Position numbers and translations under genes: made by a program. This document shows positions 1 to 7,930 of a stretch of DNA of 40,267 nucleotides, in pieces. The first letter of the stretch is position 1; each line of letters begins with the position of its first letter. The notes beneath the pieces are model-generated. The model made no database searches. It saw only the letters and a list, made by a program, of their open reading frames with translations, and was not told the origin of the DNA. This stretch comes from Bifidobacterium breve (lineage in GTDB: Bacteria; Actinomycetota; Acidimicrobiia; Acidimicrobiales; Acidimicrobilacustridaceae), in contig CAMAYJ010000013.1 in NCBI GenBank assembly GCA_945862505.1, forward strand, positions 1 to 40,267, read 5' to 3'.

Positions 1-1368
1 GGCATCCAGTGGTCGTGGGAAACGTTCCCGCAGTATCTCGATGCGCTTGCCAGCCGTGAGTACTCGATGGATATTGCTGCTTTCGTCCCGCACGCTCCGC
101 TTCGTGTCTATGTCATGGGCGATCGTGGCGCTCTCGACGTGGAACCAACGAGCGATGAACTGTCACAAATGGCTGAACATGTGCGCGCATCGATCGAAGC
201 GGGCGCAATTGGTGTTTCAACTTCACGTTCACTGAACCACCGCACGCTTGATGGAGAACTCGTTCCAGGCACATTCGCGAATTCCACAGAGTTGGTCGCG
301 TTAGCGCAAGCAATGGTCGGTGCCGGGGGAGGGCTCTTTGAAGCAGTTCCCACCGGCGAGACAGGCGACGATCGCGACACTGTCCTTGGCGAGATTGCGT
401 TGCTCTCCGAAGTCTCGAAGCGCACCGGTGCGCCAGTGTCATTTCTCATGATCCAGTCGATGGGCGCTCCTGATCTGTGGGCAGAACAACTTGAAGCTGT
501 TCGCAAGGCGAACATCGAAGGAGCGCAACTCGTGCCGCAGGTCGCCGGTCGACCCGGTGGCATGTTGATTGGTGTCGCCACCTATCACGGCCTCATGCGC
601 CGACCGACGTTCCGTCGACTTGAGTCGGAACTTTCCTATGACGATTTATTGGTGGCATTGCAGACGCCTGAAGTGAAGGCACAGATTCTTTCTGAAGAAA
701 ATCTCCCGGAAGATCCGAACCGTCAGTACGAATCAATCGCCGACAACATGGCGTTTATGTTTGAGCGGCTCTTTGTCCTGGGCGACCCGCCTGACTACGA
801 GCCCACCCGCGATCGTTCCATTGCAGGAATGGCCGAGGCTGCCGGTAAAGATCCGTGGGAGGTTCTGTACGACGCGATTGCTGGCGGTGCACTCCTTCTT
901 GGTGCCTTCACGAACTACGCCAATACCTCTCAGGACCATCTCGCAGTGATGCTCGAACATCCCGACACGGTGGTGGGGCTTTCTGATGGCGGCGCTCATG
1001 TCCGGTTTATTTGTGATGCATCGATGCCGACGTATTTGCTGACCCACTGGACTCGTGACCGCACTCGTGGTCATCGGATTCCGATTGAAGCAATCGTCCG
1101 CAAGCAGTCTGCGCTCACTGCAGAGGTTGTGGGTCTCAATGATCGTGGAGTGCTGCTCGCGGGCAAGCGTGCCGACATCAATGTGATTGATCTTGAAAAA
1201 CTCACGTTGCATCCACCGCACCCGTGCGACGATCTTCCCGCAGGCGGGCGTCGAATTCTTCAGGAAGCCACCGGCTATGTGGCCACCATTGTGAAAGGCG
1301 TGGTGACTCGTCGTTCCGACGCTGATACCGGAGCGCGACCCGGGCGACTCGTCCGGGTCTCTCACTAG
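1..1368 (+). CDS. D-aminoacylase-like amidohydrolase, 5' truncated by window edge
   Basis: The reading frame is open from base 1, so 455 residues of the C-terminal part are visible and the start lies outside. The first visible residues (WSWETFPQYLDAL) match the internal part of the two full-length homologues at 14792-16480 and 17562-19259, so about 105-110 residues with the HxH metal motif are missing. Visible family landmarks are the VMGDRG segment, the GAIGVSTSR strand and the SDGGAH motif whose Asp (about residue 329 from the window edge) is the conserved catalytic Asp of the amidohydrolase superfamily. The usual name would be N-acyl-D-amino-acid deacylase (PF07969-type), but the two His metal ligands expected on strands 5 and 6 are not present. 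The substrate is therefore unknown. The next SDR follows after 12 bases and is probably co-transcribed. Confidence 0.85.
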   Translation, partial: GIQWSWETFPQYLDALASREYSMDIAAFVPHAPLRVYVMGDRGALDVEPTSDELSQMAEHVRASIEAGAIGVSTSRSLNHRTLDGELVPGTFANSTELVALAQAMVGAGGGLFEAVPTGETGDDRDTVLGEIALLSEVSKRTGAPVSFLMIQSMGAPDLWAEQLEAVRKANIEGAQLVPQVAGRPGGMLIGVATYHGLMRRPTFRRLESELSYDDLLVALQTPEVKAQILSEENLPEDPNRQYESIADNMAFMFERLFVLGDPPDYEPTRDRSIAGMAEAAGKDPWEVLYDAIAGGALLLGAFTNYANTSQDHLAVMLEHPDTVVGLSDGGAHVRFICDASMPTYLLTHWTRDRTRGHRIPIEAIVRKQSALTAEVVGLNDRGVLLAGKRADINVIDLEKLTLHPPHPCDDLPAGGRRILQEATGYVATIVKGVVTRRSDADTGARPGRLVRVSH

Positions 1369-1380
1369 AGCCCGCTTCTC

Positions 1381-2184
1381 ATGGACCTAGGACTACAAGG
1401 TCGAATCGCTCTCGTAACTGGCTCGTGGCGCGGGACTGGCGCGGGGATCGCCGCGGTGCTGGCTGCAGAAGGTGCAACTGTGCTGGTGCACGGCCTTGAA
1501 GCGGGTCAATGCGAAAGCATACTGGCATCGATCCGATCAGCGGGCGGAACCTGCTTCGAAGTAATTGGCGACATTCGAACCGATAAGGGTGCGGCGAATC
1601 TGCGCGCGGCGGTCGATGGAATTGTCGATCGCGTCGACATCGTCATCAATAACTACGGAGTGGCCGAAGGCAGCGATTGGTCGAAGAGCGATGCCGAGTC
1701 ATGGCATTCGAGTTATGACACCAACGTTGTTTCGGGTATCCGTGTAACGAATGCGTTCGTTGAGTCGATGCGATCGAATGGCTGGGGGCGCATTGTCTTC
1801 GTTTCCACCGTTGGGGCGACACGACCAGGCGATCGGATTCCGGAGTACTACGCAGCGAAAGGCGCTCTTCCATCGGTAGCCGTAAGTTTGGCGAAGCATC
1901 TTTCTGGAACGGGCATCACGGTGAACTGTGTGAGCCCCGGCCTTATTGCGACGCCCGAAATGGTCGAGCTCTTCACTGAACGGGCTCGACGCAAAGGTCT
2001 TGCAACCGACTGGCCGACCGTGGAACGCATGGTTCTCGACACGGCGATGCCGAACCCCTCGGGGAGGGTCGCTACTCCGGAAGATGTCGGAAGATTTATC
2101 GCTTTCGTTGTGAGCGAACAGGGATGGCACCTCAACGGGGCACACGTTCGTTTCGATGGCGGTGCCGCCGACACGGTGACCTGA
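1381..2184 (+). CDS. Short-chain dehydrogenase/reductase (SDR)
   Basis: The 267-residue product has classical SDR architecture: a TGSWRGTG dinucleotide-binding loop near residue 14, NNYG in place of the usual NNAG around residue 90, a Ser before VGATR, and the catalytic YYAAK near residue 160. It ends in the usual substrate-loop and FDGG C-terminal segment, so it looks complete and active as an NAD(P)-dependent oxidoreductase of a hydroxyl or keto group. It starts 12 bases after the amidohydrolase stop, which suggests one transcript and a role in oxidising or reducing a product of that enzyme. The substrate cannot be named. Its 3' end faces the hemolysin III gene with only 7 bases between. 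Confidence 0.9.
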   Translation: MDLGLQGRIALVTGSWRGTGAGIAAVLAAEGATVLVHGLEAGQCESILASIRSAGGTCFEVIGDIRTDKGAANLRAAVDGIVDRVDIVINNYGVAEGSDWSKSDAESWHSSYDTNVVSGIRVTNAFVESMRSNGWGRIVFVSTVGATRPGDRIPEYYAAKGALPSVAVSLAKHLSGTGITVNCVSPGLIATPEMVELFTERARRKGLATDWPTVERMVLDTAMPNPSGRVATPEDVGRFIAFVVSEQGWHLNGAHVRFDGGAADTVT

Positions 2185-2191
2185 GCGCGAA

Positions 2192-2911
2192 CTACCGGCT
2201 TCGCCGAAGCACTCTCCAAATAGCGAGATAGTGCGACAGCATGCCGATAACGACAGCGGCGTGGAAGATCTCGTGGAAGCCGAACTTCTTTGGCCATGGG
2301 TTCGGTCGTTGAGCGGCGAAGACTGCGGCGCCACCAAGATACGCAGCGCCACCGGCGGCCAATGCAGCAAGAGCCGGTTTCCCTCCGACTCGAACAACCG
2401 CTGGAGCGAGCGCCACGCCTGAGATGCCGAGGACGGGATAGAACCATGAGCCGGCACGGTGTTTTCCGTCGAGACGTATGACTTTGGCTCCTGCGGCGAG
2501 ACCAGCTGCAGACCACACCGCAGCCAGAACCGCTTTGGCCTGTTTTGGTGGGAGTGTCGCGACGGCGATTGGAGTCCATGTGCCCGCGATCATGACGTAG
2601 ATCATTGAATGGTCGACTCGGCGCAGGATGTTGGCCATCTTGCGGCTCTTCGTGAGCCGGTGATACGCGCCAGAAGCGCCAAACATCGCGCAGATGCCAA
2701 TTCCGTACACCGACGCTGCGACTCGATTTCGACCCGGTTTTGCGTTCATGACCATGGCGATTGCTGCCGGAGGGGCGAGAAATGCAGAGACTGCGTGGAG
2801 CCGTCCTCGATAAGCGGGGCGTGCATCCCAACTGACTTTCCAAATCAATTCATCGAGAGTGGCAAAGGGGTGCGAGGTGAAAGTAAGTGATGCACTTTGC
2901 TCGGCTTCCAT
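2192..2911 (-). CDS. Hemolysin III family (PAQR/YqfA-type) membrane protein
   Basis: The 239-residue product has about seven hydrophobic segments and the family hallmarks: SGAYHR near residue 80, DHSMIYVMIAGTW around residue 100 and HEIFH near residue 218. The Ser, Asp and His residues in these motifs form the metal site in the related adiponectin receptors. Bacterial members are inner-membrane proteins implicated in membrane homeostasis or in ceramidase-like hydrolysis, and the hemolysin name is historical. The ATG at 2909-2911 sits exactly six bases after a TACGCT -10 element, so the transcript is probably leaderless. It is transcribed divergently from the quinone oxidoreductase gene and is not obviously part of the catabolic units. 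Confidence 0.88.
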   Translation of the reverse strand: MEAEQSASLTFTSHPFATLDELIWKVSWDARPAYRGRLHAVSAFLAPPAAIAMVMNAKPGRNRVAASVYGIGICAMFGASGAYHRLTKSRKMANILRRVDHSMIYVMIAGTWTPIAVATLPPKQAKAVLAAVWSAAGLAAGAKVIRLDGKHRAGSWFYPVLGISGVALAPAVVRVGGKPALAALAAGGAAYLGGAAVFAAQRPNPWPKKFGFHEIFHAAVVIGMLSHYLAIWRVLRRSR

Positions 2912-2917
2912 CTGGCA

Positions 2918-2923
2918 AGCGTA
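2918..2923 (-). promoter_or_regulatory. -10 element TACGCT of a leaderless promoter (hemolysin III gene)
   Basis: TACGCT on the minus strand fits the actinobacterial TANNNT consensus. It lies exactly 6 nt before the ATG, so transcription would begin at or next to the start codon. No purine-rich ribosome-binding site precedes the gene. No clear -35 is visible. Confidence 0.5.
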
Positions 2924-2954
2924 CCTTCGCCAAGCGAATTCGGATCGACTCCGG

Positions 2955-2960
2955 TAGCGT
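2955..2960 (+). promoter_or_regulatory. -10 element TAGCGT of a leaderless promoter (MDR oxidoreductase)
   Basis: TAGCGT fits TANNNT and is followed by 7 nt and the ATG at 2968. It supports that start over the upstream GTG/ATG at 2887-2890, which would overlap the divergent gene. Confidence 0.45.
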
Positions 2961-2967
2961 TCGCGCC

Positions 2968-3951
2968 ATGCGTGCTTGGCAGATCACCGGAGTCGGAGCG
3001 CCTGTCGATGTGCTGAGCATGGTCAGTATTCCCGAGCCCGTTCCTGGGCCGAGCGAAGTGTTGCTGCAGGTGCACGCCGCTGGTATCGGGATGCCCGATG
3101 CATTCATGTGTCGTTCGACGTACGCGTTTTCTCCACCGATACCGTTTGTTCCCGGGCAGGAAATGTGCGGAACTGTTGTGGCAGTCGGCGAGGGTTCTCG
3201 AGCGACCATCGGCGATCGGCTCATGGGCGTGACGAGCTTTTACGATGGCCGCGGTGGCTTGGCGGAGTACACAATTGCGACCGATGCAACCCTGTTCCGA
3301 GTGCCAGATGACATGAGTTCTTCCGATGCCGCAGTATTCCGCATCGGTTATTCAACTGCTCTGATTGGTTTGCAGCGCCGAGGTCAGATCCAGTCTGGAG
3401 AGACCGTCGTAGTTCTAGGTGCGAGCGGCGGATCTGGTAGCACCGCGGTGCAGATCGCGGCAGCGCTTGGGGCAAGAGTTCTTGCAGTGGTCTCAACTCC
3501 TGAAAAGGCAGCCCTAAGTTTGGCGCTCGGTGCGAGCGCTGTCATCAATCGAAGTGAAGTCGATGTGGTGGTGGCAGTGAACGAGATGACTGATGGTCGC
3601 GGCGCTGACCTTGTCTACGACCCTGTGGGCGGCGATTTAGCGAACGCCTCGCTGAAGTGCCTTGCCCCCGGGGGTCGTCTCCTCGCTGTGGGTTTCGCAA
3701 GCGGAGAGTGGGCGAATCCTCCGATTGCCGAATTGGTGCGGCGCAATGTTTCGCTCGTAGGCGTGTATGCCGGCGGAATTGGGCGAACCGAGAATGAATC
3801 CGATCATGAGTTGCTCCTTGCGCTGCACAGCGAAGGAAAACTGCAGTCGTTTGTTCAAGAAGTGTCGTTTGATCATGGGGTCGATGCTGTAGTAGCAGTC
3901 GAAGAAGGAACCGTGGTCGGTAAATCTGCTGTCATCGTTTCAAGTGAATAA
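2968..3951 (+). CDS. Quinone-oxidoreductase-type medium-chain dehydrogenase/reductase
   Basis: From ATG 2968 the product has 327 residues, the normal length of zinc-free NADPH:quinone oxidoreductases. An N-terminal GroES-like domain (PGQEMCGTVVAVG near residue 70) is followed by a Rossmann domain with GASGGSGSTAVQIA around residue 150. No structural zinc Cys cluster is present. The family uses NAD(P)H to reduce quinones, enones or enoyl thioesters. The frame is open upstream to 2887, but that would overlap the divergent hemolysin III gene and adds a Lys/Arg-rich extension foreign to the family. The SDR at 3961 follows after 9 bases with its own GGGGGA site, so the two probably act on related substrates. 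Confidence 0.88.
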   Translation: MRAWQITGVGAPVDVLSMVSIPEPVPGPSEVLLQVHAAGIGMPDAFMCRSTYAFSPPIPFVPGQEMCGTVVAVGEGSRATIGDRLMGVTSFYDGRGGLAEYTIATDATLFRVPDDMSSSDAAVFRIGYSTALIGLQRRGQIQSGETVVVLGASGGSGSTAVQIAAALGARVLAVVSTPEKAALSLALGASAVINRSEVDVVVAVNEMTDGRGADLVYDPVGGDLANASLKCLAPGGRLLAVGFASGEWANPPIAELVRRNVSLVGVYAGGIGRTENESDHELLLALHSEGKLQSFVQEVSFDHGVDAVVAVEEGTVVGKSAVIVSSE

Positions 3952-3960
3952 GGGGGACGA

Positions 3961-4749
3961 GTGGCTCGTCTGGAATCTGAAGTAGCAATCGTCACTGGTG
4001 GGGCTCGGGGGCTTGGGCGCGCTATCGCCGAGGCCTACGTCGCTGAAGGAGCACGAGTGTGCATCGCTGATGTACGCATCGAACTGGCGCAACGGGTGGC
4101 TGAAGCACTCGGAGACTCTGTGATTGCTCTTGAGCTCGATGTGACCGATGAACAGTCGTGGAACCTCGCCCTCGGTGCTTGTGAAGAGGCATTTGGTTCG
4201 GTGAGCGTTCTCGTGAACAACGCCGGTCTCGCAGAGGGTGCTGCGATCGACGACACAACGCTTGAGAGCTATCGACGCGTCACTGAGGTAAATCAAACAG
4301 GAGTTTTTCTCGGAATGAAATCGGTGATCCCGGCGATGAAACGCGTCGGGCACGGTTCGATCATAAACATGTCCTCGATCGACGGGCTTGTGGGTTCTCC
4401 GCGCATCATCTCCTACATCGCCAGCAAGTGGGCCGTGCGGGGAATGACGAAAGCGGTTGCAATGGAGATGGGTCCGTATTCGATTCGCGTGAATTCAATC
4501 CATCCCGGGCACGTAGTCACTGAGCTTGGTCTTCGTGACGGGGTTGATCCCAGCATCATCACGGCAATGGTGGAAGAGCACACGGCGAGACACGCACCTA
4601 TGCAGCGCACTGGAACGCCGCAGGAGATAGCGGCCATGGCCGTGTTTCTTGCCTCGAACGAGAGTTCCTATTGCACGGGTGCGGAATTCGTGGTCGATGG
4701 CGGATTTACGGCTGGTTATCCCGCTCCGGGTTCACCAAACCCGTTTTGA
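3961..4749 (+). CDS. Short-chain dehydrogenase/reductase (SDR)
   Basis: A 262-residue classical SDR with TGGARGLG near residue 12, LVNNAG near residue 85, a Ser in NMSSIDG and the catalytic YIASK around residue 150. The C-terminus GAEFVVDGGFTAG is typical of the 3-alpha/20-beta-hydroxysteroid dehydrogenase and FabG-like group. That is a sequence-group resemblance, not a substrate assignment. It starts with GTG preceded by GGGGGA four bases away and lies 9 bases after the MDR gene. Its last 44 bases overlap the 3' end of the convergent alpha/beta hydrolase gene. Confidence 0.9.
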   Translation: MARLESEVAIVTGGARGLGRAIAEAYVAEGARVCIADVRIELAQRVAEALGDSVIALELDVTDEQSWNLALGACEEAFGSVSVLVNNAGLAEGAAIDDTTLESYRRVTEVNQTGVFLGMKSVIPAMKRVGHGSIINMSSIDGLVGSPRIISYIASKWAVRGMTKAVAMEMGPYSIRVNSIHPGHVVTELGLRDGVDPSIITAMVEEHTARHAPMQRTGTPQEIAAMAVFLASNESSYCTGAEFVVDGGFTAGYPAPGSPNPF

Positions 4750-5506
4750 AATAGCTCGTGATCGCAGCGTTGACCTGATCGGGCACTTCAAGTTGTACGA
4801 AGTGCCCTGAATCGGAAACCACCTCAAACTGAACATCGCGAAAGATCGAACGCAGAAGCACTTCGTCTGCTGACTCTGCGGTGATCCAGAGCACGGGACA
4901 GGAAACCGATTTCGCTAGAGAAACGGTATCGATAGCGATGGACGCGAGATCGGCTTGGGCAACGCGCCGAGGCACTCGAAGCGCCGCAGCGACCACGCTG
5001 TCTGCGAGTTCGGGCCGGCGATCTGAAATGAACCCTCGGTAAATCTGCTCGAAGGCTTCGTCGTCGGCGATCGAGGACACCATGGCTGCGAGGGGAGAGT
5101 CGCTGTCAGATCCGCGAAGGTCCGCCTTGGCACTGATCCTCGTGTCGAGAAGCACGAGCGCCTCACAGCGGTCAGGGGCATCATTAGCGAACTGCAGGAC
5201 CGATGGGCATCCGCCGGCGTGACCAACAATTACAGCCGAGGAAATCTTTTCATGATCGAGGACGGCAGCGAGGTCGTTGGCGTGTTGTTGTACGTTGTAG
5301 CCACGCTCTGGCGCTTCGGAGGCGCCGTGACCGCGTCGGTCTATGGCGAGGACGCCGTGAGTCTTTGAAAAGGCAGTGAGTTGAGCTTCGAAGTGCGTCG
5401 CGTTCGAGCACCAGCCATGAACGAAAACGATTGTCGGTGCGCCTTGGCCGCCAGTTACATAATGCAGCATTGTTCCGTCGACGACGTTTACGAACCGATC
5501 TTTCAT
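4706..5506 (-). CDS. Alpha/beta hydrolase fold protein lacking the nucleophile Ser
   Basis: The 266-residue product follows the alpha/beta hydrolase layout: oxyanion HG in FVHGWCSN (about 29-36), AIDRRGHGAS (about 54-63), the nucleophile elbow (95-99) and the C-terminal catalytic His235 in DSGHF. The elbow reads GHAGG, so the expected Ser is Ala97 (codon GCC, one base from TCC). Residues around it and the His are otherwise intact, which argues against general decay. It begins 3 bases after the Zn alcohol dehydrogenase stop and is surely its operon partner. It may be a non-hydrolytic or cofactor-less enzyme, an inactive binding protein, or a recent point mutant. Confidence 0.88.
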   Translation of the reverse strand: MKDRFVNVVDGTMLHYVTGGQGAPTIVFVHGWCSNATHFEAQLTAFSKTHGVLAIDRRGHGASEAPERGYNVQQHANDLAAVLDHEKISSAVIVGHAGGCPSVLQFANDAPDRCEALVLLDTRISAKADLRGSDSDSPLAAMVSSIADDEAFEQIYRGFISDRRPELADSVVAAALRVPRRVAQADLASIAIDTVSLAKSVSCPVLWITAESADEVLLRSIFRDVQFEVVSDSGHFVQLEVPDQVNAAITSYFKTGLVNPERDNQP

Positions 5507-5509
5507 CGC

Positions 5510-6535
5510 TCAGGGATTGATCGTCAGGACTGCACGCCCGAGGTAGGCACTGGCTTCGAGTTCGTCGAAGATTGCGGGGAGGTCTTCAAGGCCGCCGACC
5601 CGGGAAATATGGCTCTTCACGACTCCACGAGCAGCGAGTTCGACGAGTTCACGCATGTCTTGAACAGTGCCCACCGCGGAAAAGATGATGGTCGGATCTT
5701 TGAAGAACATCATGAACGGGTCGATTTCGAACGAGCCTTGGCTCGTGGCCGGAAGTCCGACAGCAACAAAGAGACCCTTTTTGCCCAAGATGTCGAATCC
5801 GAGTTGATAGCCAGCGATATTCGCCGTGAAAACGATTGCGGCATCGACGCCTCCGAAATCGCGGGCGATGACTTCCCGGGCTTCAGCGGCATCGATTGCA
5901 ACTTCAGCGCCCATGTCTTTTGCGAACTTGAGGCGGTCAGCGCCGACATCAATGGCGATCACTCGGTAACCGAACGCTGCAGCTAGTTGCACGGCGTAGT
6001 GGCCAAGCCCTCCAGCGGCGCCGACGATTGCAACAGTTCGACCAGGCGTGACGCGGTGAGCGGTGAGCTTCTTCACTGCCCCGTAGGCGGTGAGCCCACC
6101 ACAGGCCAGCGGCGCTTCCATATCGCTCACCGAATCCGGGAGTACAACGAGTGATGGCGCCCACACGGCGAAGTATTCGGCGAACGTACCGATGATTCCA
6201 GTGGAGTTCGCACAATGGCGAGGCTCTCCCTCGATGCAATAGCGGCACTTGCCGCACCAGTATTCGCCGCCGGTTCCTCCGAGCCCAAGGATGACTCTGT
6301 CGCTGACAGACACCGATGCTTCGGCGCCTGGGCCTAGAGCTTCAACGATTCCGATTCCTTCGTGACCAAGTGGCCCGTCACCAGTGGCGAATTTCCAGTC
6401 ACCGCGTGCGAGATGAAGATCAGAGTGGCAAACCCCGCATGACGACATGCGGATGAGCGCCTGATCGGGCCCGGGAATCGGGAGTTCACCTTCGCGGACC
6501 TCAATGGCTCCTGCTATGCGCTGCACGGACTTCAT
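5510..6535 (-). CDS. Zinc-dependent alcohol dehydrogenase
   Basis: From ATG at 6533-6535 the product has 341 residues, typical of tetrameric bacterial Zn ADHs. Catalytic zinc ligands are Cys36 in GVCHSD, His58 in GHEG and Cys145. A structural zinc lobe is formed by Cys94, 97, 100 and 108. The Rossmann motif GAAGGLG spans about 173-179. It should oxidise an alcohol with NAD+. The start is chosen because GGGGGA stands four bases upstream and the family begins here. The longer open frame to 6748 runs into the divergent EthD-like gene. The alpha/beta hydrolase follows after 3 bases in the same operon. Confidence 0.92.
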   Translation of the reverse strand: MKSVQRIAGAIEVREGELPIPGPDQALIRMSSCGVCHSDLHLARGDWKFATGDGPLGHEGIGIVEALGPGAEASVSVSDRVILGLGGTGGEYWCGKCRYCIEGEPRHCANSTGIIGTFAEYFAVWAPSLVVLPDSVSDMEAPLACGGLTAYGAVKKLTAHRVTPGRTVAIVGAAGGLGHYAVQLAAAFGYRVIAIDVGADRLKFAKDMGAEVAIDAAEAREVIARDFGGVDAAIVFTANIAGYQLGFDILGKKGLFVAVGLPATSQGSFEIDPFMMFFKDPTIIFSAVGTVQDMRELVELAARGVVKSHISRVGGLEDLPAIFDELEASAYLGRAVLTINP

Positions 6536-6555
6536 CGTTCCCCCTACAAGAGATG

Positions 6556-6584
6556 ACCTGTGAGGGAACATTAGAGCGACAGGT
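6556..6584. promoter_or_regulatory. Inverted repeat ACCTGT-N17-ACAGGT in the ADH/EthD-like divergent region
   Basis: ACCTGT at 6556-6561 and ACAGGT at 6579-6584 are inverted around the TAATGT (6568-6573, minus strand) that looks like the -10 of the alcohol dehydrogenase promoter. The placement suits a repressor operator. No regulator gene is adjacent, and six-base arms could arise by chance. Confidence 0.3.
6568..6573 (-). promoter_or_regulatory. Probable -10 element TAATGT of the ADH/hydrolase operon
   Basis: TAATGT matches TANNNT 32 nt upstream of the ATG, giving a leader of about 25 nt that contains the GGGGGA ribosome-binding site. Confidence 0.4.
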
Positions 6585-6608
6585 GCCTGCGAGGTCGGGG
6601 ATCTCGGC

Positions 6609-6614
6609 CAGAAT
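6609..6614 (+). promoter_or_regulatory. Weak -10-like element CAGAAT, possible leaderless start
   Basis: CAGAAT is followed by exactly 6 nt and the ATG at 6621, the same spacing as the better TANNNT leaderless promoters in this window. There is no ribosome-binding site. The first T of the consensus is missing. Confidence 0.3.
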
Positions 6615-6620
6615 GCACAA

Positions 6621-7346
6621 ATGGAACCTTCTGGAATCATCTTTGCCGCTCTCGACTGTGACGCAGCCGTCATCGAGGACTGGAACCGTTGGTACGACCT
6701 CGAACACACGCCTCCCAATGTGATGCTTGAAGGTGTGATGTTGAGCAACCGTTACGTCGCCACTCCAGAACTGCATGCTGCTCGCCAAACCGCTGACGGC
6801 TCACCCTTCGGCGGTGGCCGAGCTTCGTTCATCACGGTGTACACGCTCACCGGCGATCCCCAAATTGCGTTCGACGATATGAGCACGCTGCGCGAGCGGT
6901 TGATTGACTCCGGACGCATGGCGTTTCCCGAGGATCAGAAAGCTGTCCGAGAAGGCGACTGCTTTCAATCGGTTGGTGCGTTCGTTTCGTCTCCGACGAA
7001 GTTGGTTCCGATGGATGTTCCATTTGTCGGACACACCGGTGTTGTCATCCGTCATCGTCGCGGCGGCCAGACGCAATCGCTTGAGCGTGCCGCTCGACTT
7101 GTTGATCTGGATTTCGTGCACGGCGTATGGAGCCTTACGTCACGGCTGCGCGACGGTCTCGACATGGACATGGTGTTCGTCGAAGGCGACGCCGCGCAAG
7201 CAGCGCGAACAATGCGGACCGCCGAACCAGCCGATAGTGCAACTGAAGTCATTGTTGATGCTCCCTATGACCGGATCAACCCGATGAACTACCCATGGGC
7301 TGACTCGATTCGTAACTCTGATCTACCGAAAACTGTTGCGCTGTAG
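6621..7346 (+). CDS. EthD-like dimeric alpha/beta barrel protein, function unknown
   Basis: The 241-residue product carries WNRWYDLEHTPP near residue 21, close to the WYDxEHxP signature of EthD/Dabb-type ferredoxin-like barrels. A second half from about 130 (VGHTGVVIRHRR) may be a second barrel repeat. EthD proteins support P450-based ether or ring degradation, and others in the fold are cyclases or isomerases. The exact role here is unknown. It is a single gene, divergent from the ADH operon and convergent with the DinB-fold gene 13 bases away. There is no signal peptide, so it should be cytoplasmic. Confidence 0.72.
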   Translation: MEPSGIIFAALDCDAAVIEDWNRWYDLEHTPPNVMLEGVMLSNRYVATPELHAARQTADGSPFGGGRASFITVYTLTGDPQIAFDDMSTLRERLIDSGRMAFPEDQKAVREGDCFQSVGAFVSSPTKLVPMDVPFVGHTGVVIRHRRGGQTQSLERAARLVDLDFVHGVWSLTSRLRDGLDMDMVFVEGDAAQAARTMRTAEPADSATEVIVDAPYDRINPMNYPWADSIRNSDLPKTVAL

Positions 7347-7359
7347 TTCGGCGAGAGGG

Positions 7360-7926
7360 CTAGCTGGTCATTCCGCCGAGGCCGACAAGGCCGCGTGCGA
7401 GTTCGATTTCGCCCATGTGGCGAAGTCCGTGTTGGTAAAGCCAGCACTCGAATCCGTCGAGCACGGTGATTCCTTCTGGTCCGGCGACTCGAGCGCTGTA
7501 GGTGGAGGCAACCTGAGGTGGGAACGGGCGCGCAATGATCAGTCGAGTGAAATCAGCGGGGTCCATCGTGGCGAGGTAGGCCTCGGTGCGATCAAAGACT
7601 GCGCGCTGATACTCCTTGAAGGCCTCGAAATCGCCGATGCGCTGGTGGATCATTTCGTCGACAGTTCGTTCTTTGCCGTGGTCATTGATTGCCATCTGCA
7701 CTCGTGACTGCCACTCATCGTTCCAGATCGGCATCTGTCCAGTGATGAACATGAAGTTCGCGTCTTCTTGGTTCGTGTAGTGGAAGAGCGAGAACGCGAT
7801 GGGGAGAACCTTCTCGCGCTCGAAATGATTCACATGCTCGGGCCCCATGGTGCTGACCGCTTGGTAATAAAGCGAATGCATCGCGGCCATGCGCCGTTGG
7901 AGCGAATCGAGGATGAGTGCAGTCAC
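7360..7926 (-). CDS. DinB-fold (four-helix bundle) protein
   Basis: The 188-residue product is predominantly helical. It has spaced His residues fitting the DinB/YfiT metal triad: His in SLFHYTNQED (about residue 49) and His165/His170 in the C-terminal YQHGLRHMGEIELARGL. That C-terminus is characteristic of DinB-like thiol-dependent transferases. Many actinobacterial members use mycothiol for isomerisation or detoxification. Whether this one binds metal or thiol is inference. It starts 4 bases after the SDR stop at 7931 and is clearly co-transcribed with it. Confidence 0.75.
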   Translation of the reverse strand: MTALILDSLQRRMAAMHSLYYQAVSTMGPEHVNHFEREKVLPIAFSLFHYTNQEDANFMFITGQMPIWNDEWQSRVQMAINDHGKERTVDEMIHQRIGDFEAFKEYQRAVFDRTEAYLATMDPADFTRLIIARPFPPQVASTYSARVAGPEGITVLDGFECWLYQHGLRHMGEIELARGLVGLGGMTS

Positions 7927-7930
7927 GAAA

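Noticed and set aside
1699-2843. Long antisense open frames (252 and 331 codons) opposite the SDR and overlapping hemolysin III
   Set aside because: They lie over genes with clear family motifs, have Arg/Ser/Pro-rich composition typical of shadow frames and match no family I recognise.
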